Assembly (NCBI RefSeq): GCF_004193775.1 | Contig: NC_041005.1 | Span: forward strand, 64,501-128,500 | Origin: Glycine soja | Taxonomy: Eukaryota; Streptophyta; Magnoliopsida; Fabales; Fabaceae | DNA length: 64,000 bases | Direction: 5' to 3' | Notes under the pieces: generated by a model | Databases searched by the model: none | Told to the model about the DNA's origin: nothing | Seen by the model: only the letters and a program-made list of their open reading frames with translations | Shown: positions 49,217-61,712 of the stretch, piece by piece | Layout of the letters: every line of letters begins with the position of its first letter | Numbering within the stretch: position 1 is the first letter of the stretch | Program-made: the position numbers and the translations under genes

Positions 49217-52200
49217 ATGAACTACCGCAGCAACATTCTCATCCAATTGTTTTCCTCGCCTCCTGCATGGGCAACTCTAATCGCAGCTGCATTTCTCCTC
49301 CTAACTCTAGCCCTCTCCATGTATCTTCTCTTCGAGCATCTTTCCGCTTACAAGAACCCCGAGGAGCAAAAGTTCCTCATCGGGGTTATCCTAATGGTTC
49401 CCTGCTATTCTTTTGAATCTGTAAGTTCGTGTTCTACATTACATTCATATGATATTATTTCAATTCTAACTCACTTTCCTCTTTCCCCCAACCCCAACCA
49501 GTTTGTATCATTGGTCAATCCCTCAATCAGTGTTGATTGCGAGATTCTAAGGGACTGCTACGAATCCTTTGCCATGTATTGCTTTGGAAGATACCTTGTT
49601 GCCTGCCTCGGTGGTGACGAAAGGACCGTTCAATTTATGGAAAGACAGTCTCGTCTCTCTGTTAAAACTCCTCTTCTACAACATTCTTCTTCTTCTGACA
49701 AGGCCACTGTCAACCATCCCTTTCCTCTCAACTACTTCCTCAAACCCTGGAAACTTGGTCGCGCCTTCTACCAAGTTATCAAATTTGGCATTGTTCAATA
49801 TGTATGCTATGCTTCTCCACTCTTTCATCCTTTCTATCTAGTTCCTTCATAATAATTCTTTCCATCCCTTTCAGATGCTAACGAAGGCTTTCACTGCTAT
49901 TCTCGCTGTAATCCTTGAAGCCTTTGGAGTCTACTGTGAAGGAGAATTTAAAGTAGGATGTGGGTAAGAAATTCTCCAATTGCTCTTGTTCCATCATGCT
50001 ACATAAACATGTTCCTTTTCTTTTCCCTCTTGCTTCTTTATCTATACAAGTATACTATGGTCTGCATATGCATTTGTATCACTTTTCTCCTTCATTGTTC
50101 AGAACCCACTTTCTTCATTTTCTAAGGAGCTATGGCAGTTACTAAACTACTCCAATTTCACATGAACAGATAAATGAGATGGGAAATAGAATTGTTGAAA
50201 GAAACATGAAAATCTTAAACATGGAGGGAAACAAGAGTATCAGGCAAGAAAAATAGAGGGGGAAATGGAAAAAAGTGTCCAATCATGGGAAGGCTTAATA
50301 TTGGTCTTTGAAATAGATTATTAGATTATATTTCCTTTTAGATAAGCTGTATAAATTTGTCCTTTTGACACCTAAATGGCTCTAACATGGAGCTGGTGTA
50401 CCTGAGAAATTGCAGTGAGTAACAGCCATTCAAAATTGTTTTTTCTGTTCTAGAATATTTTAAACTCGAGAAATGCTAAATCCTCTTTAAATATTAGCTT
50501 GATATTCCTCCTAAATCGTCATTTATTTAAAGAGGAAAGAGAATACTAAAAGGGAAGTTTTGAGACTCTGAAGTATTAAATGGGCATGCATTTTTTGTCT
50601 TTCTTTGCTCCTTATGTTAATTAGGAGGATTATTGCGATGATGTATTGAAACTCTTTAGATATTACTGTGATAATATCTCTGAAGATTTGGTCTTTAACC
50701 AAAGCCAAATGGTGTCATGTGATCCATGTAAGCTGACATCATCTTGTGGGATGGGGTTTTTCTTCTTGTTGTGATAATTTGTTTAGAGAATTTAGCATTT
50801 TTCTTTAGACTATACATTTTGTTACTAGATTCTAATGATTATGGTAGCAATTGATTGTTACTGAAGCTGTTGTCAATTACTTGTATGAAGAGGTGTTGAA
50901 TTGATTATATGTTTATTTCTGGATTTAGTTGTTAGAATTTCATATGTGGTATCTTCATTTTAAGGTTTGTGTTATTATGCTGTTCTAGTGATAGGTAAAA
51001 GTTCTCAAGTTATATCTGACTGCATGAGCTATCTGGTACATTTGTAGGTATCCTTATATGGCAGTGGTTCTAAATTTCAGTCAGTCATGGGCTTTGTACT
51101 GCCTTGTTCAATTTTATACAGTTACAAAGGACGAACTGGCTCATATAAAGCCATTGGCCAAATTTTTGACATTTAAATCAATTGTGTTCCTCACTTGGTG
51201 GCAAGGTGTGGCAATTGCTCTCCTATCCACCTTTGGTTTGTTCAAGAGTCCCATTGCTCAAGGCTTGCAGTTCAAGTCAAGTGTCCAAGATTTCATCATT
51301 TGCATTGAGGTAGATGTCCTTCACTTAAGTTTACCTTGCTTCTTTTTTTTTTCCGCAATTGCATCCGGAACTGTAACAGCATTTTCATTGAATGTCTTGT
51401 CTATCTATTATATCTTACAGCTGACTGTTGTAAGGAAACATTTTTTGCTAACATTAACCATGACTGACTCAGTTCTTGGTCCTCCATGGTCCAGAATGCC
51501 TGGCGAACATGGCCTGTGAAATGAATTCTCTCTTTTGATCATAGTCTTTGTGGGAAGTGAATTGTGTAATTTGATCATGAGAATTTTCTCAAGATGATTT
51601 ATACTAATTTGCTGCTAGGTTATCTGTCTAAAGCCTATAGATTCATGCCACAATTATCTTTGTGTTGCATTATTTTATGGTCACCAAGCTTTAATATAAT
51701 ATGATTGTTTTTCATGGAACTTGGCCTTTTTTTGTAATCCCAACTTGTAAACACTGATGTAATGTGGTTCATCAGAAGATTGATCATTTATTTAATCTTA
51801 ATAATAATTAGGCTACCTGATGTCATGAGATGATAATATGCTATATGGTATGGTAGTTCATATTTATAATTTTAGTGTTTTGTTACATTTTGCATTTATT
51901 TGCCGATACTCAGGCTCTTGGGCTTCTACACACTGTTTCTTGAACTTGTACTTGACCTTTTTGGACTCTTAAGTACACGTTCAGCACTTCTTATTTTCAT
52001 GTTTTACATTTTTATGACTGCTTCAGATAAGGGGAAGAATAAAGTTTAACAGCAATTTGTATTCATCAAGCACAGATGGGCATTGCTTCCATAGTTCACC
52101 TGTATGTGTTTCCAGCAAAGCCTTATGAGCGAATGGGAGACCGCTTTTCTGGAAGCGTTTCAGTTCTTGGAGATTACTCAGCTGACTGTCCTCTGGACCC

Positions 52201-53477
52201 TGATGAGATTAGGGACAGTGAGAGACCCACAAAACTGCGTCTTCCTACTCCGGATGTTGATACCAAGAGTGGAATGACAATTAGAGAGAGTGTTTGTGAT
52301 GTTGTTATTGGTGGTGGTGGATATGTAAGTTTCCTGAAGTGTCCTATTATTACAACCTTGTTTCTTTTTATCTGGGCATGTGGCACTAGTAAACACTGGG
52401 TAAAATCCCCTTCCCCAGCGAAGGCAATGAAATTATATTATTCCCTCATTCTCTGAAAAATTAAATCCCTTGAAGTATTTATGAACTTGTCATAAAGGGA
52501 CTAAGTGGTAGTTACTAAAAAATGAAACAAACTGTCTTCTTTAAAATTATTCCTAGGGGATTAGGTTTTTAGCTGCAGAGGTCCTAGCACTATGTAGAAG
52601 AACATACTTTTAATGTTTTTCAAATGTCCAAGTACTGTGCATATTTTGCCAAGGGAAAAGAAAATAAAAAATGGGCTAAGATGATCTGGTAGCATTATAT
52701 ATTTATTTGAACCTGTTTGTACGCTCACTTCCTAATGTGTCTGCCAATTTTCAGTTTCTGAAATGGAGTCCACAATTTTCAGTTGTCCTTTTAATTGAAA
52801 ACTTGATTGAGACACACCAAATATGCATGCATTGATATTTTATTAAAAAAAATAGAGGAACACTAGATAAGTAATAAGATCTTGGATATAAGATTAAGGA
52901 AAATGGAATCATAAAGTGGGCTGCATCTGTCGGAAATATTTTTTAATCCCATTCCTTCCTATTTAATTTATTTTCTAAACATGCCAACAAATATGACTTA
53001 TTAGGAACCTTCAGGACTACAATAGATTGAAAACTTCCATAGTTATCTTTATTAGTAGTATACAAATATTGGCTTATTACTCATATTTTATCTGCTTCAC
53101 CCTTTCTTTTTAACATTCAGATTGTAAAAGATGTGAAGTTCACAGTCCATCAAGCAGTGGAGCCTGTGGAAAAGGGGATCACTAGATTCAACGAAAAACT
53201 ACATAGAATCTCTGAAAATATTAAGAAACATGACAAAGATGGAAGAAGAACCATGGATGATAGTTGCATTGCCACATCATCACCTGCAAGGAGAGTGATT
53301 CGGGGAATCGATGACCCCCTCTTGAATGGGAGTGTCAGCGATAGTGGGATGTCAAGGGGGAAGAAGCACCGCCGGAAATCTGGATACACAAGTGCAGAGG
53401 GTGGAGGAGAGAGCAGTAGTGAGCAAAGTTTTGGGGGCTACCAGATTAGAGGCCGTAGGTGGGTTACTAAAGAGTAA
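49217..53477 (+). CDS. LAZ1: LAZ1 homologue, DUF300 / organic solute transporter Ost-alpha family
   Basis: Multi-pass membrane protein. The family has seven predicted transmembrane segments; in Arabidopsis LAZ1 affects cell death and vacuole/brassinosteroid-receptor trafficking. Six exons join in phase to 486 residues: 49217-49420, 49502-49801, 49875-49963, 51048-51309, 52076-52324 and 53121-53477. The first ATG (49217) begins MNYRSNILIQ. A hydrophobic segment (ATLIAAAFLLLTLALSMYLL) follows at once. Family motifs seen are EEQKFLIGVILMVPCYSFES, SFAMYCFGRYLVACLGG, LEAFGVYCEGEF and FKSIVFLTWWQG. The soluble C-terminal tail after about residue 320 is polar, with KHRRKSGYTS. The 1.1-kb intron 3 and 0.8-kb introns 4 and 5 contain nothing recognisable. 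No break is visible. Confidence 0.92.
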
Positions 53478-53626
53478 CACCAATGATTTAGGGAACAACT
53501 AATGAGTGGGAGGAACATGTTTGGTGCATGAGAACACTGGTTGAAATTTTTTGATGTATATCATTTCTCCCCGGACGAAGAAGTCATGATATTCTTGTGC
53601 CATTGCTATGATGGGTCTTCTTATTT

Positions 53627-53807
53627 GTATAGAGTAGGGGTGAGAATAGGCTAGGCCAGCCTACAGGGGCCTACGACCTGACCTACATAAAGCCTGGTCT
53701 GGCCTGGCCTATTTAATTAAAAGGTTAGGCTCAGGCTTTTTTAAAAGCCTATTAAATTAAATAGGTCAGGCTTAGGCTTATTAAAAAGCCTTATAAGCTT
53801 GATAGGT

Positions 53808-53885
<78 letters not shown>

Positions 53886-54744
53886 TTTTGGTACAATTAA
53901 TATTAGTTTTGTAAAAAACTAGCAGATTTCATTCCTATAATTAAGTAAAATTTTAATTACAAGGTGTGAGTCATGTGTTCCTTTATATTTCTCATTATTT
54001 TTATTAGTTTTCATATTTCTATTAACAATTCCTCTTTCTATTCCTATTAGGTTTCCTTTTTCTTTTATTACGTTCCTGTATTTTAGAGCAAATAAAAATC
54101 ATATCCTATCCTATCTTATCCTATTACGTTCATATACAAAAATCATATCTTATCATATCCTATTACGTTTTTATACAAAAATCATATCCTATCTTATGGT
54201 GAATATGGAGGAGCTAATGATGAAATGACGTTACTATTAATTTTATTGGTAGATATTTTATGTACCAGTCAATTCTGTTCAAATAGAATGAAGATGTAGG
54301 TTTTATTTTTTGGTTGTAATAATTAATATGTTGGTTTGATAGACTTGGATGATACTACCTCAAGTATGAGGTTTTCTTTTATTTTAGATTATTTTATATC
54401 ATTTGGTGATTTCTATTTGTATTATTAATATATTTTTAGGACTACCAACTAAATTAGCGTTAGATTAAAAATTAAGGCAAATTATATATTAAGGCCTTGT
54501 TTAGCCTATTATAGAAGGTGTGTTATTTTTTTTTATATAAAAATAACTAGGAATATTAAAGATTTAATGTGAAGAAGAAAATTTTAAATAGGTTTTTAAA
54601 TAGGTTACCAGGCTAGGCTTTTAAAAAGGCCTGGCCGAGCCAAAATAAAAGCCTTTGATAGACTCTCAGGCCTCAAAAATTAATCGTAGACTAGATTCAG
54701 GCCTTTTAAAGTCTGGCTGACCTATTCCCACCCCTAGTATAGAG
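53627..54744. mobile_element. Non-autonomous hAT-like element with 8-bp target duplication
   Basis: The element spans 53635-54736 (1102 bp). The left end TAGGGGTGAGAATAGGC and the right end, read inverted, TAGGGGTGGGAATAGGT match at 15 of 17 bases. Perfect 8-bp direct repeats GTATAGAG flank it (53627-53634 and 54737-54744), which is typical of hAT transposons. The subterminal regions are rich in AGGCCTGGCC/AAAGCCT motifs on both sides. The centre is AT-rich with a (TA)n tract and does not code. It sits about 160 bp after the LAZ1 stop codon, probably in or near its 3' UTR. Confidence 0.85.
53812..53881. repeat. (TA)n microsatellite inside the hAT-like element
   Basis: About 35 TA units, expanded within the element's left part. 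Confidence 0.95.
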
Positions 54745-55830
54745 GCTTCTTCTGGCAGCTTCTAATGCTTTGTACCAAACAAGAAATTTCCAGCATCTGC
54801 CAGAATAAGCCAGTGTTGGTCGGGAGCTTTTGATACTGGGGCTTTTAGTATTTCTATTTGGATGATAATGTTAGTTTTATGCGGTTCAGAGTTTAGAGGA
54901 ATACGCATGCTTATAGTTTTACTAGTGTAATTAGAGGTGATAGAACATGTTCGCATTGTGTGGTTTAGACATAGGAGTGGATGAGAGAAAATGAGAAGAA
55001 AAAAAAAAAACGGATAGATATATTTTCTTCTGTTTGATGGCGGGTACTGGGTAGCGAAGAAAATGTGCAAGGGAGAGGAAAGAATTTGCTAATCCCAAAA
55101 ATTAACCTCGTTTGTGCCCTTGTTCGCTAATGCTTCTTCACCTTCTCTACAATATAAGTCTTTTCTTTTCTTCCTTACCCATTCGAAATTGATAGTGCAA
55201 TGCACACCTCGTTATCATCATCTTCTTCCCTGGACATATCTGTGTTGTCACTGTCCAACTCCACTAATAATGCCCTTGACAGCCTCCCACATCTCCTTCA
55301 ATAAAGTGTTCGCTGGGTAGTAATAAAATCTTTTCTAGTTTCTACTACACAGGAGATTTCAAGAATCAGAAGTCATTATGTTCTGATGATGGTTTGAGGC
55401 TCGTGATTGATTTTAATTGTCTAATGAGATTTTTGTAATTAAATCTTTTCTACCATTTATGTGCAAGTTCATCAAAAATCATATTAGACATTATTGTAAT
55501 AATCATAATATACATTAACATCCTGCTTATTTGTAGATTTTAAATAATTTTTAACTAAAAGTATATTTAAATTATATGATAAATGGGTAAAATAAAAAGT
55601 AAAATACTAAATCATTTTTTATTTTTTTAATAACAACTTGTAAAAAAAAGATAAAAATTATACTATCATGAAAATGTATATGTATTTTTTTTTTAAAAAA
55701 AATATATCTAAATACACTCCTTACAAGAATAACAAAAGAAACTATGAAATCAGTTCAATAAAAAAAAAGTTATGAAAGGAGTATGATTTATGATTATGAA
55801 ATCAATTCGTTCATTCTTTTTAAGGACAGA
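54745..55830. other. Intergenic DNA between the hAT-like element and the palindromic element
   Basis: A small frame starts at ATG 55200 (MHTSLSSSSSLDISVL...) and stops at 55304. It resembles the start of a plastid-targeted or Ser-rich protein but no following exon was found. The rest is AT-rich with no gene. Confidence 0.3.
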
Positions 55831-55837
55831 CATTGTT

Positions 55838-56490
55838 GTGTACACCCAGCGAAATTGTTGATACACCTACCAGTCATTTCATGATCTTTTTATTTTGTTA
55901 TGATGATCCGAGCAGGAGTTAAACTTGTGACTTTCAGGTTAGTAGCACGACGCTCTAAGCAACTAAACTAATAAGCAAATTATATTATAAAATAAATAAT
56001 ATTACTATATATAACACTAAAATTTCTAATATATATTTAATGTAAATTTAAATAATAAATTTTGTGACAATTAATTTTGATATAACTCATACGAATTATT
56101 TAATCCGTATATTTTTTATAAATAAAAAAATATTTACTATTAAACAAATAATTTATTAATAAATTAAAAAAATATTTTTGAATTTTTTTTTTAAAAAAAT
56201 ACTTACGGATCATGTAACTCATATGAGTTAACTCATATTGACTACATGATCCGTATGAATCATACGGATTACGTAATCCCATGACTCATACGGATTACGT
56301 AATCCTTATGATTCATACGAATTATGTATTTCGTATGAGTTAATCCGTATGACTCATACGGATCACGTAATTCGTATGAGATATATGGATTATGTAATCT
56401 GTAAAAATAAAAAACCTTTAAAGGCATTTTTGGAATTTTATTTTAATGCTGGATACACAAACAATATGCTTGGTGCACCTAACAAAGCCC
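55838..56490. mobile_element. Palindrome-rich repeat element, copy 1
   Basis: The left end contains GTGTACACCCAGC...TTGTTGATACACCTACC. The right end contains GCTGGATACACAAACAATAT, then GCTTGGTGCACCTAAC. Between 56200 and 56400 is an array of short self-complementary words (CATACGGATTACGTAATCC, CGTATGAGTTA, ACTCATACGGATCA). A second element with matching ends and interior lies at 62965-63545. No coding capacity is present. Confidence 0.65.
55903..55976 (-). pseudogene. tRNA-Ile-like sequence (decayed, probably SINE-type or tRNA relic)
   Basis: The minus strand reads TTAGTTTAGTTGCTTAGAGC, GTCGTGCTACTAACCTGAAAG and AGTTTAACTCCTGC. This follows tRNA-Ile(AAU) wording (D-arm AGCTCAGTTGGTTAGAGCGT, anticodon arm GTGCTAATAAC, T-arm GGTTCGAGTCC) with changes in both internal promoter boxes and the anticodon. 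It is not a functional tRNA. It sits inside the left part of the palindromic element. Confidence 0.6.
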
Positions 56491-57474
56491 TTCATGTTGT
56501 TAAGTAACATGATAGGATCATAGGATTGTACTGTATGAAAGTAAGAAAAATATAACTTTACCAAATAAGAATCATCCTAATCCTAAATTACATAAAAGAT
56601 CTAAATCTATTATCATATCTTTGTTTTTCCACAGCTATTTTTTTTAAGGCGGTCATATTTGAAATACCATTGAACACTAAATTTAATCATATTCAATTAA
56701 TTAAAGTAAAATTGTCAAGTCTAATTAAAGAACATTTAATATAAAAAAATACCTCAACACCCCCAACAAACTTTAAATAGTATGTCTATGTGTTATGGCC
56801 CAACAAACATCACCAAGCACGAAGGAGGTAAGCACAGATATTTCCCAAAGGTCACCATGCAGAATCACCAAACCACAGCATCTCAAGGATTTTGTGTAAA
56901 ACTAATTCTATTAAGAATTTGTGATGTGGTAGGATAGGATTGGATAAACAAGAATATGGTTGTCTGCCACTTCTTAGTGTACCTCCTAGTGCTAAATTCT
57001 GTTTTTCAAATTTCAGTATCTTAATTTTCTATATATGGGTTACTTGAATGTAAGGAAAAGACATTCGGAAATAATATAATTTTCCTTCTTACCTTTCCTT
57101 TCGGAGGTCCTAGCCCTCGAAGTTTGGTCTATTTCTTTTCTCTGATTTTATGCTCATAACATTTGTTAAACCCCTAAATCAATACAAATATTCCTATTGT
57201 AATTTCTTCTTATGTATCATTCTTGTCGAAACTTGTTGTCTTCCAATCTAGCTTCTTTCCTTTAGAGTCAATTTAAAAATTGGAAAACAATACCATTTTC
57301 ATTCATTTGAATGGACTCAATGAATTTAAGCTAGTTAATGCATGTTTGAATTCATGATCATTCCAAATCACATTGAAATACTTGTCAATTTTTTTCTTGT
57401 AGAAATAATAGCTTAAAAGAAGGATTTTTCTTTCCTAGGCTCAGGAGCATAGTAAGAGGCTTTGGTGCGTGAAT
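56491..57474. other. Intergenic DNA 3' of the HSP70-17 pseudogene
   Basis: No gene was recognised. CCCAACAAACATCACC-type repeat wording lies near 56800. The right end could be decayed continuation of the pseudogene's C-terminal region or 3' UTR, but no wording is recognisable there. Confidence 0.35.
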
Positions 57475-58700
57475 GCTTGACTATTTGATGAAATGGTTGA
57501 ATTCTCTATGGTCAAATTCTTCCTAGCAACCTCCACCCACTCTGTTAGTTTAATAACGGCATCTGCCCACTCATACTGAGAGAAAAATGTATGTTTGTCT
57601 TGATGGGTGACGACAGATTCCGAGATGAGTATTTCTCACTGGCATCTGTCACACCAGATATCTGGTATTGAGCAATTTCGGGAGAAGTAACACCAGGAGG
57701 CAAAATCTATGTTATGATCCTTACTCTGGTACAAGTAACTGCAATCTTGGCACTCTGGTAGCACCTCCAATGACAGGCCCGAATGCTGAAGCTCCTGAAG
57801 TCCACGTCGTCGTTATGAAGCGATTCAACTGAAACGGGAGCAGCTGTGTTTGCACTAAGAATTTCTTTAGTTCGTTTGATCTGTTTCTTCAATTTAGCCA
57901 TAGCCTTGGGAAAATGCCTGAAACTTGTGCATTGAACTCATCAGCAAAATACTCCACCAATCGCAATTCCATATTCTGACCACCAAGCTCTGGGTTCCAA
58001 CGGTCCCATACGACAAGCGCTGCATAGGTTCTGCTGGAACCCATGTCATAGAAGATCACGTGCCTCGACTCGTCCGACAAGACCTTATCGATCCCATACT
58101 GCAGCGCCGCACCAGAATGCTCGTTTATCAACGACAGAACGTTAATCCCTGCCAACTGCGCCGCCACAAGCAATCCTCTCCGATCGGCTTGCCCCAAATA
58201 CGGCGGCACCGCGATCACTGCATCCTTTATCGGAACCTTCGCGTGAAACTCCGCCAAACTCGCCGCTTAACCCAATATCATGGCCACCAGCTCCTCGGGT
58301 GAGTAAAAGGCGTCCGCCATGAAACCCACGCCGCCTCTGGAATCTTCCTTCGCCTCCAAAGACAAGTACACTGAGTCCAAAATCCTCCTCGCGGAATCGT
58401 AGGGTTTCGCCACGAGGTCGTGCATTTGCGAATATACCTTCTGCGGATAGCGAGCCACGAGGACCGCCGCCTCCTCAACGAGGATGCGGTGGCCCTCGTG
58501 GAGGGACACCTGCGCCGGCGACTCCCGCTTCGACATCTCGTTGATCGCGATCGAGATCGGGATCTGACCGGGCTTCAGGTCCACCACCGCCACCTTCACC
58601 GATTCCGAGCCCAGATTTACGCTGAAAACTGCGGATTGTGCGGAGAGAACGCAAGAGCGAGCGATAACACGATTAGCGCCACCTTCCAAGCTATTTTCTG
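57475..58700 (-). pseudogene. HSP70-17: HSP70-17 (ER Hsp110/GRP170-type chaperone) pseudogene
   Basis: The minus strand carries broken pieces of the ER-lumenal chaperone in the right order. A hydrophobic signal-like end (ALIVLSLALAFS) is in another frame. It is followed by VFSVNLGSESVKVAVVDLK, ARYPQKVYSQM and EELVAMILG, then a TAA stop (58267-58269) where the family has Tyr. Next come AEFHAKVPIKDAVIAVPPY, NEHSGAALQYGIDK and HVIFYDMGSS, a deletion, then ELGGQNMELRLVEYFADEF, a frameshift, and KAMAKLKKQIKRTKEILSAN with PVSVESLHNDD. A large deletion then joins to VIGGATRVPRLQ, QYQISGVTDASEKYSSRNLS and TEWVEVARKNLTIENS. No introns are visible, whereas plant HSP70-17 genes have many as I recall, so a retrocopy is likely. 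It cannot encode a working chaperone. Confidence 0.85.
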
Positions 58701-58869
58701 GACGAAATGCAGCGTTGGGCTTTGGCCGCCGAGAAAGCGATGGAAAACAATTGAACGTGCTTGGCGGAAAAACGGAGGTGAACGAGGGGGTGCGTTTAGT
58801 AATAATAATAAGGCTGAATTGCTTACTAAGTTAGAATAGTTAAACGCATGGAACAAAGTCAACACCTAG

Positions 58870-60400
58870 TCTAAAGTATGTTTTTTATTTTTCTTTCTTC
58901 TTTTTAACTAATGTCTTTCTCGATTAAAAGTTAAGTACTAATCCCACAATTATATTACATCATATTGATTATTTTCCATTCCTCCAAAAAATTTGGTCCT
59001 ATTTTGATTCTTTTATAGATAAAAAATAATTATCTAACACAAACCAAATTATTATCAGTAGTAAAAAAAATATAATAAAAACATGGTAAACAATATTATT
59101 ACAAGCATTAAAAATATAATAAAAATAATAATAGAAATATAATTGATTGGGTTCAGATTGATTTGAGTTTGGAAAGCATAAACATGATATCCAAATCAAT
59201 CAACATTAGATTTTAATAGGTTAAGTTCACGTTATATTTGAAAAAAAATTCAAACTAATTTAATTGATTTGGTATGAATCATTGAATTTTTCATATTGAT
59301 CTAAATTGATGAACACCCCTTTTATGGGTGTGTAGAAATTAGTTCGGTAAAAAATTAAACTAAACAGATTTCAATTGTTTTAAATGATTCAATTTTATAT
59401 CCAAATAATTTAACTGATTTATAAATTGGTTTGAAATCAAACTAATTTAAAAAAAATTATTTTTAAACCAAACTAATTTTTAACTAATTTAAATGATTCT
59501 AAGATCTAGATCAATGAACTAGTTTTCGGATTTTTTTTCAAATAAAAAAAATATTCAATTGAAAATCAGTTTGATTAACCAAATTGATTTTGTAGAAATA
59601 ATTTGATCAACCAAATTAATTTTAAAAATAAAGCATTTTTTCTTGAATTAATTTTAAAAAAAATCAATTCAATTTAGATTTGATTACAATTTTATTCAAT
59701 CGGGATCGTTATCCCTTTGTATGAATTACAATTTTCTCACTTTTGTCGTAGTAGGACGTTCTATATAATCAAATATTGAAACACTCATCATATTTCTCTC
59801 TTTTTCTTAATTATTTTGTAATAATCAACTAACAGTTAAAATTAATGTTTTTTTCTCTCGAAAGAATTGAAGTATGAAAGTTAAAGTGCAGGGAATATTT
59901 TTGTTATCGTGTACTATTTAGTAGAAGAATGTTAGTGAAATATGGCTTCAAAAAGAAATTTTAGTAAAATAATTCCTAACATTTTAAAGTCAAATATTTT
60001 TATGTGTACATTATTTGCTCAATAAAAATAGCAAGAGTTTGTGCAGTCTCCTAAAACCTCAAAGTTGTTAATGTTATTAATTCTGAGTTTTAGTTAAATT
60101 AATACCAAAAAAATTATTTTTAATACTTTTTAAATATTTAGAGAAAGTGAGAAACATTAGGAATATATTATTAAAACTGATTATACAAGTCTTATTTTAA
60201 TTTAATTATGTATTTATTTATAATAATAAAAAATGGTAAAAGGTGGGTAGGAACTTGAAAAGTTTTATATTTATTTGGAAAGGGTAGATAATATAGGAGA
60301 AGAGAGAAAGGGTAGGCATCCGACGTGGAGGAATTATGATCAGAAGTAGGAAGAGAAAGAGAGATGAAATAAGGATAGTTTGTGGTTGTCCATCATCCAT
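58870..60400. other. AT-rich intergenic DNA between the pseudogene and HCF244
   Basis: Around 59140-59700 many AATTGATTTGG/CCAAATCAAT-type words occur on both strands, ending near GATGAACACCCCTTTT. They look like a decayed inverted-repeat element. The HCF244 promoter and leader should lie in about 60100-60403. Nothing specific was recognised. Confidence 0.45.
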
Positions 60401-60403
60401 CGA

Positions 60404-61712
60404 ATGAAGATGGCGCTGCTCAAGGTACACGCACCCACACCCACACCCACATCTGCCTCTGCTCAACTGCAATGGCGCTGCAGTGTAAGTGTGGCACCCA
60501 CCACTCTGGCGTTTCCCAATTCCTACTCCATTTCTGCGGAAAGAGGAAGAAGAGAATGGAATTGGAGGGTGAAATGCAGCAGCAGCAGTGCGGAGATTGA
60601 GAAAGGGGCTGCGAGTTTTGGGCCCGGGAGCCCAGTGAGAGCAACCAACATTCTGGTGGTTGGAGCGACTGGAACCCTGGGAAGGCAGATTGTGCGACGG
60701 GCACTCGACGAAGGCTACGACGTTAGGTGTCTGGTCAGGCCCAGGCCCGCTCCTGCCGACTTCCTTCGCGATTGGGGAGCAACAGTTGTGAATGTCAGTA
60801 TTATTTATTTTCCATTCCACTCATAAGGTTATTATTGTTTTCTCTTTCTCTTTCCCAGGCTGACCTCAGTAAACCAGAAACCATTCCTGCTACCTTGGTC
60901 GGCATACACACTGTCATTGACTGCGCCACTGGCCGTCCCGAGGAGCCCATCAAAACCGTAACTAACCTATCACACACACTTGATTACTTCTTTCTTTGCT
61001 ACGTACATTATCACTCACTTATCACATACATTTCAGGTTGACTGGGAAGGCAAAGTGGCTCTTATACAATGTGCCAAGGCAATGGGAATTCAGAAATATG
61101 TCTTCTACTCCATCCATAACTGTGACAAACATCCCGAGGTTCCCCTCATGGAGATCAAGTTTTGCACTGAGAAGTTCCTCCGAGACTCTGGCCTCAATCA
61201 CGTCATTATCCGCTTATGCGGTTTCATGCAGGGCCTTATCGGTCAGTATGCAGTTCCCATCCTAGAAGAAAAATCTGTTTGGGGTACTGATGCCCCCACC
61301 CGAATTGCTTACATGGATACTCAGGTAATACTTATTACTCATCTGTCATCTCCCTTTCTTCTTTTTTCTTTCTAATCACTCTCTCTGTCTCCACCTTTAG
61401 GATATAGCTCGCTTGACATTTATAGCCATACGAAATGATAAATTAAATGGTAAACTTCTTACATTTGCCGGTCCTCGTGCCTGGACAACCCAAGAGGTAA
61501 CTTTACTGCATCTTTCTCTTGGCTTCAATCCTCAATGCTCAATTTCTCACTTGTCACTTTTTTATTTTTAGGTGATAACCTTGTGCGAGAGGCTAGCAGG
61601 CCAAGATGCTAATGTCACTACAGTTCCAGTCTCCATTTTAAGACTCACTCGCCAGTTGACTCGCTTTTTTGAGTGGACAAATGATGTTGCTGACAGACTC
61701 GCATTTTCAGAG
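60404..61712 (+). CDS. HCF244: HCF244, atypical SDR protein for photosystem II assembly (3' end not in window)
   Basis: Chloroplast thylakoid-associated protein needed for psbA mRNA translation (D1 synthesis) and photosystem II assembly. Five exons join in phase: 60404-60793, 60859-60957, 61037-61324, 61401-61496 and 61572-61712. They encode 338 residues, with in-frame ATGs at 60404 and 60410. A Ser/Pro-rich plastid transit peptide (about 1-75) precedes the Rossmann fold with [13 protein letters not shown] (glycine motif GxxGxxG). Later wording is near-identical to the family: [54 protein letters not shown] and [18 protein letters not shown]. The last exon in plants (about 58 residues ending DFYF) is not found between 61713 and 64000. 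The gene either continues to the right or is truncated. The donor after 61712 (GAG/GTATCA) is intact. Confidence 0.92.

Noticed and set aside
55200..55304. Small Ser-rich frame starting MHTSLSSSSS
   Set aside because: Stops after 34 codons; no donor or following exon found, so not called as a gene.
56200..56400. CRISPR-like array of short repeats
   Set aside because: Plant nuclear DNA. The words are self-complementary, vary in orientation and have no constant spacers; they belong to a transposon-like element.
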